Assembly (NCBI GenBank): GCA_002311385.1
Contig: DCAE01000121.1
Coordinates: 23,813 to 50,302, forward strand
Direction of reading: 5' to 3'
DNA from: Dehalococcoidia bacterium UBA1141
GTDB taxonomy: Bacteria > Chloroflexota > Dehalococcoidia > Lucifugimonadales > UBA3495
Length of the DNA stretch: 26,490 nt
Shown: positions 23,642 to 26,490 of the stretch, piece by piece
How the letters are laid out: the number at the start of each line of letters is the position of its first letter
Numbering within the stretch: the stretch's first letter is position 1
Program-made: the position numbers and the translations under genes
Notes under the pieces: generated by a model
Seen by the model: only the letters and a program-made list of their open reading frames with translations
What the model was told of the DNA's origin: nothing
Databases searched by the model: none

Positions 23642-24010
23642 CTAACTCAAAAACATATCCGCCTGGACCAGTTTCTGCTCGCCGTGGTCGGCGGCCAGGC
23701 CGAAGGCGGCGAGGGTGTGGCGGCCCAAGATCGGCTCGCCGTCTGCCTTGCCGTAGACGCAGACGGTGGTGCGTTCTTGGCCGTTGATGCGCATGCGGAC
23801 TTCGGCCATGGGCAGCATCTCCCAGCCGCCGCTGGGCAGGGTGAACCGGGACTCCCATTCCGAGCTGACTCCGATCATCTCTAGAAGGGTGGAGGGCAGC
23901 ACCGAGTAGATGTTATCCGAGCCGGCGACGACGATCACCCGGTGGAACCGGGACCCGTCTCTGGGGCCGATCTCGATGGGTGCGCGAAATGTGCCCGACT
24001 GGGTGGTCAT
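23642..24010 (-). CDS. Clan-AA aspartic-protease-like protein without the catalytic Asp
   Basis: A 122-residue protein resembling small retropepsin-like (clan AA) proteins common in Chloroflexota. The flap/strand pattern is present: IYSVLPSTLLEMIGV after the first strand, AEVRMRINGQERTTVCVYG, then PILGRHTLAAFGL. In relatives the segment before SVLP reads VDTGAxx; here it is VVAGSDNIYSVLP, so the catalytic Asp-Thr-Gly is missing, with one Asp displaced by two residues. Proteolytic activity is therefore doubtful. GGAGG and AGGA precede the ATG at 24010. The gene starts 16 bases after the thiD stop and is probably co-transcribed with it. Confidence 0.75.
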   Translation of the reverse strand: MTTQSGTFRAPIEIGPRDGSRFHRVIVVAGSDNIYSVLPSTLLEMIGVSSEWESRFTLPSGGWEMLPMAEVRMRINGQERTTVCVYGKADGEPILGRHTLAAFGLAADHGEQKLVQADMFLS

Positions 24011-24026
24011 GTTCCTGGCCCTCCGG

Positions 24027-24833
24027 CTATTTCCAGAGTTTGTAGAAGTGGTTCAACGGACCGTGTCCCTGTCCGATGGGAAAAGAGTGGCGGATAGCCT
24101 CGGTGACGAATTCCTTGGCCTGACCCACAGCGTCCTCGTTTGGGAGGCCCTTGGCCAGTCCGGCGGCCACCGCCGAGGCGAAAGTGCAGCCGGTGCCGTG
24201 AGTGTTCACGGTCTCGAACCGGGGCGACGTGAACTCCCGGAAGCTACTTCCATCATAGTACACATCGGTTGCCGGCCCCTCGCGGTGGCCGCCTTTGACC
24301 ACCACCGACGCCGCGCCCATGGCGACGATCTCTTTGGCGGCCTTCCGGACATCGTCATCGGTGGAGATGGTTAGCCCCGTCAGGGTTTCGGCTTCGGGGA
24401 TGTTGGGAGTAACCACCGCGGCCATGGGCAGCAGCAGATCGCGCAGCGCTCCCACCGCCTCTTCTTGCAACAGCGAGTCGCCGCTTTTAGCGACCATCAC
24501 GGGGTCCACCACCAACCGCCGCAACCCCGGAATACCAGCGTATTTTTTCAGTGAAGCGGTTACGCATTCGATGATGGGGCTGCTGGACAGCATGCCGGTC
24601 TTCGTGGCGTCCGCGCCAATGTCCGACACTACGGCGTCGATCTGGGCTTCGATGACATCGGTGGGAATCTCATGCACCGCGGTCACTGCAACCGTGTTCT
24701 GGGCGGTGATGGCGGTCAGCACCGACGTTCCGTAAACGCCCAGGGCGGCGAATGTCTTGAGGTCGGCCTGGACCCCCGCCCCGGCGCCCGAGTCGGACCC
24801 GGCGATGGTCAATGCGGAGGGTGGGTTTCTCAT
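24027..24833 (-). CDS. thiD: Hydroxymethylpyrimidine/phosphomethylpyrimidine kinase
   Basis: A 268-residue ribokinase-fold enzyme that phosphorylates HMP and HMP-P in thiamine synthesis. Characteristic blocks: ALTIAGSDSGAGAGVQADLK at the N-terminus, VYGTSVLTAITAQNT, VVDPVMVAKSGDSLL, NIPEAETLTG and THGTGCTFASAVAAGLAKG with the catalytic Cys and anion hole. The frame is open to 24872, but the ATG at 24833 is chosen: it gives the normal ThiD N-terminus and overlaps the stop of the upstream gene by four bases (ATGA), a classical coupling arrangement. No TPP riboswitch is visible upstream, and no other thi gene lies in the window, so the enzyme may serve salvage. Confidence 0.95.
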   Translation of the reverse strand: MRNPPSALTIAGSDSGAGAGVQADLKTFAALGVYGTSVLTAITAQNTVAVTAVHEIPTDVIEAQIDAVVSDIGADATKTGMLSSSPIIECVTASLKKYAGIPGLRRLVVDPVMVAKSGDSLLQEEAVGALRDLLLPMAAVVTPNIPEAETLTGLTISTDDDVRKAAKEIVAMGAASVVVKGGHREGPATDVYYDGSSFREFTSPRFETVNTHGTGCTFASAVAAGLAKGLPNEDAVGQAKEFVTEAIRHSFPIGQGHGPLNHFYKLWK

Positions 24834-25339
24834 CCCAGCTGAATCGGCCAACGAGTGGCGTCCAGGTTCCAAGGCGCGGCTGGTATAGAACCCAAGTCAA
24901 GAACGCGGTTGGGACCATAAACGAAAAAATTCATGACCTTATAGTCCCCTTGGGTCTGGAATTTTTTTGTGAAATCATATGTGACCAAAATTAGTAAAAG
25001 CGGCCAGCCCGCTCCCGTCCATTCCTTGAGAACGTGTTCTTGTGAAGCTTCACGGTTCGAAGACTCGGCATAACTTACCAGCGCGGCGAATCGTAATGAC
25101 TTAGGGCGGAATTCAACAGGGGCCCAGGGTTTGTGGGCTTTCAGTTTTCTAAGCTCGTTCTCGTATACCCCGTTCCACTCCCACTCAACCGCAATCTCGT
25201 CGCCTTCTCTACTGCGAAGTATTGCATCTTTCCTTCCGCCCCTTTCGAACCTCGTCATCAGCCCCATGAGGTCGCCGATGCTTCGGACTACAAGTCCAAT
25301 GTGAATTGTCCAATCGGCTCTGCGGGCGCCAACAGACAC
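24830..25339 (-). CDS. Hypothetical protein (169 aa), translationally coupled to thiD
   Basis: I do not recognise this family. The soluble protein of 169 residues contains RKDAILRSREGDEIAVEWEWNG (split here as RKDAILRSRE and GDEIAVEWEWNG, residues 36-57): an acidic residue followed after about 14 residues by E-W-E in a beta-strand context, reminiscent of PD-(D/E)xK nuclease-like cores but without the Lys. A hydrophobic strand LLLILVTYDF and a Trp-rich C-terminus (PWNLDATRWPIQLG) follow. The start is GTG at 25339, without an obvious ribosome-binding site; the Met at 25267 is an alternative. The stop overlaps the thiD start (ATGA), which supports the frame as a real gene. It could be a remnant of a defence or DNA-repair protein, but that is speculative. 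Confidence 0.62.
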   Translation of the reverse strand: MSVGARRADWTIHIGLVVRSIGDLMGLMTRFERGGRKDAILRSREGDEIAVEWEWNGVYENELRKLKAHKPWAPVEFRPKSLRFAALVSYAESSNREASQEHVLKEWTGAGWPLLLILVTYDFTKKFQTQGDYKVMNFFVYGPNRVLDLGSIPAAPWNLDATRWPIQLG

Positions 25340-25470
25340 ATTATTGGTTGGAAAGTCACGATGTCAAAAGTATTTGAACAACGCGCCGAAATCGTCGGGG
25401 GTTGACCATTGACTCGGTAGAGGCATCGATATTAACTCTTCCGCCTTATCTGGCCTGCAAAGGCTAATTG

Positions 25471-25830
25471 CTACTCGTCGCCCGGACCGTCTTCAGGGGT
25501 AAATTCGGGGGTCAGCCTGACGGGTTCTTCCTGGTCAGCCGGGTCCGGGGGCGGGCCGTCGCCCATGAACCCGATGGGGATGGCCGGCAGAGTCTCTAGG
25601 TGGAGACCGGTGCGCATGCCCAACTCCAGGGACAGTCTGGCCACGGCGTCGTTGTCGTCGGCTTCAACCATCATCACAAAGTCGTAGCGGCCAAGGACGG
25701 CGTACTGGCCGAGAATCTCCGCCCCGGAAACCCTTAGATCCCGGCTGCGGTCGGTGATCAGGTTTGAGTTTCCATGAAGCATCCGCTGGCCGTCATGGGT
25801 CAAAGAGCCCAAGAGAAAATAGAGCGACAT
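25471..25830 (-). CDS. GYD-domain protein
   Basis: A 119-residue protein of the small GYD family (ferredoxin-like, dimeric alpha-beta barrel). Seen: MSLYFLLGSLTHDGQRML, a helix with DRSRDLRVSGAEIL, then LGRYDFVMMVEADDND, the GYD-type motif (GRYD), and LSLELGMRTGLHLETLPAIP; the C-terminal tail of about 30 residues is acidic and Pro-rich. The biochemical role of the family is not established. The ATG at 25830 is preceded by a G run, and an extended -10 motif lies about 55 bases upstream. The gene follows the ABC ATPase gene on the same strand with a gap of 86 bases. Confidence 0.85.
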   Translation of the reverse strand: MSLYFLLGSLTHDGQRMLHGNSNLITDRSRDLRVSGAEILGQYAVLGRYDFVMMVEADDNDAVARLSLELGMRTGLHLETLPAIPIGFMGDGPPPDPADQEEPVRLTPEFTPEDGPGDE

Positions 25831-25885
25831 CTAGATTTAACCCCCATACAACACGCCTGCGGTCTAGGCTGCAAAGCCCTGACAA

Positions 25886-25894
25886 AGTATATCA
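25886..25894 (-). promoter_or_regulatory. Possible extended -10 promoter for the GYD gene
   Basis: On the minus strand TGATATACT matches the extended -10 pattern TGnTATAAT at all but one base. It sits about 55 bases before the start codon, in the gap after the ABC ATPase stop. No clear -35 box is seen, which extended -10 promoters do not need. Confidence 0.35.
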
Positions 25895-25916
25895 CTGGGC
25901 TGAGTCGGCATCGCAG

Positions 25917-26490
25917 CTATCCCCTGCTGCTGAGGACCCGCACCGATCTGGGGTCTATGGAGAGGGTCACAGACTGGCCGGACTGCACCGGACTGGATGC
26001 GGCATCTACCGGGGCGTGGCAATAGAGTTCGCCGTTACCGACCCGGACCCGGAGTTCGTACCGGTCTCCTCGAAACACCCGCTCGATCACCACTCCCTGT
26101 AACGAGTTTCCATCTGCCGTCACATCATCAGTGGCGCTCGACATCGAGATCCCATTCTCGTCCACCAGCAGCGTTATCTCGGAGCCGTTGGCGGTTTCCA
26201 GGCCTGGTGGTTTGGGCGTAGGTATCACACCCACGGAACATTCGACCCGGAGTGTTTCGCTGTCGGCCACGACCATGCCGGGGAGAACGTTCTTGAACCC
26301 CAGGGTGCGGGCGACAAACCCGTCTGCAGGGTTGGCGACCACCTCTTCGGGGGCACCGATCTGGATGATTCGGCCGTGGTTCATGAAGACCAGGCTGTCG
26401 GCCATGGTGAACGCCTCGTCCCGGTCGTGGGTGACGTAGATAGAGGTTACCCCCACCTCTTTCAGGATCCGGCGGACCTGATTCTGCAAC
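25917..26490 (-). CDS. ABC transporter ATP-binding protein, C-terminal part (PotA/FbpC/MalK type)
   Basis: About 190 C-terminal residues of an import-type ABC ATPase; the 5' part with the Walker motifs lies beyond the right edge. The visible part starts with the helix QNQVRRILKEVGVT and the H-loop region SIYVTHDRDEAFTMAD, then HGRIIQIGAPEEVVANP, typical of the polyamine/iron/sugar importer group. From about residue 75 a TOBE_2 regulatory domain follows (GVVIERVFRGDRYELRVRVG, ending SIDPRSVRVLS). The substrate cannot be inferred without the permease and binding-protein genes, which probably lie upstream outside the window. The first in-window codon is mid-gene, so no start is assigned. Confidence 0.93.
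   Translation of the reverse strand, partial: LQNQVRRILKEVGVTSIYVTHDRDEAFTMADSLVFMNHGRIIQIGAPEEVVANPADGFVARTLGFKNVLPGMVVADSETLRVECSVGVIPTPKPPGLETANGSEITLLVDENGISMSSATDDVTADGNSLQGVVIERVFRGDRYELRVRVGNGELYCHAPVDAASSPVQSGQSVTLSIDPRSVRVLSSRG

Noticed and set aside
24834..25470. TPP riboswitch ahead of thiD
   Set aside because: I looked for THI-box-like CTGAGA and CTTGACCTGATC-type elements near the operon start and saw none.
1..26490. CRISPR array, tRNA/rRNA genes, transposase or integrase
   Set aside because: No regularly spaced identical repeats, tRNA-like cloverleaf or rRNA sequence, and no transposase or integrase motifs were recognised by eye on either strand.

Overview
The window looks like chromosomal DNA of an uncultured Chloroflexota bacterium, plausibly of the SAR202/Dehalococcoidia type. 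This is inferred from gene content: many CaiB/BaiF CoA-transferase, SDR and acyl-CoA dehydrogenase genes, a type-2 isoleucyl-tRNA synthetase, a PD40 beta-propeller protein with a Pro/Thr linker, a small clan-AA aspartic-protease-like protein, a GYD protein, and CCTTCG...CTCAGGATGA intergenic palindromes. No rRNA, tRNA, CRISPR array, transposase or phage gene was seen.

Layout. 1-375: non-coding, with a terminator-like hairpin and a possible promoter. 376-2741 (+): GMC oxidoreductase and SDR. 2887-4891 (-): a more AT-rich accessory block with a lipoprotein, a zinc-ribbon protein and two small unknown proteins. 4995-6324 (-): terminator, NarL-type response regulator and a sensor kinase that has lost its 5' half. 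The break falls exactly where a divergent, 5'-truncated PD40 gene (6354-7370, +) begins. 7418-10295 (-): atypical SDR, an alpha/beta hydrolase without its nucleophile, and a frameshifted MetE-like gene. 10547-18881 (+): a catabolic cluster of CaiB-A1, CaiB-B1, two-domain MaoC/FAS1-type dehydratase, CaiB-A2, CaiB-B2, acyl-CoA dehydrogenase and SDR, facing an amidohydrolase at 18901-19917 (-). 19918-20241: cluster of palindromic repeats. 20242-23382 (-): ileS with a hairpin in its leader. 23642-25339 (-): a translationally coupled set of an unknown 169-aa protein, thiD and an aspartic-protease-like protein. 25471-26490 (-): GYD protein and the end of an ABC transporter ATPase that runs off the window.

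How the genes may work together. In the 10.5-18.9 kb cluster a carboxylic acid would be activated by CoA transfer, dehydrogenated, hydrated and oxidised in beta-oxidation style. No thiolase is present. The substrate cannot be read from the sequence. The most unusual feature is that the four CoA-transferase genes form two A+B pairs. In both pairs the B member keeps the class III catalytic aspartate and the A member has lost it (Gly or Ser), which suggests two duplicated heteromeric CoA-transferases. Several other genes also lack a textbook catalytic residue (alpha/beta hydrolase, SDR at 7418, aspartic-protease-like protein).
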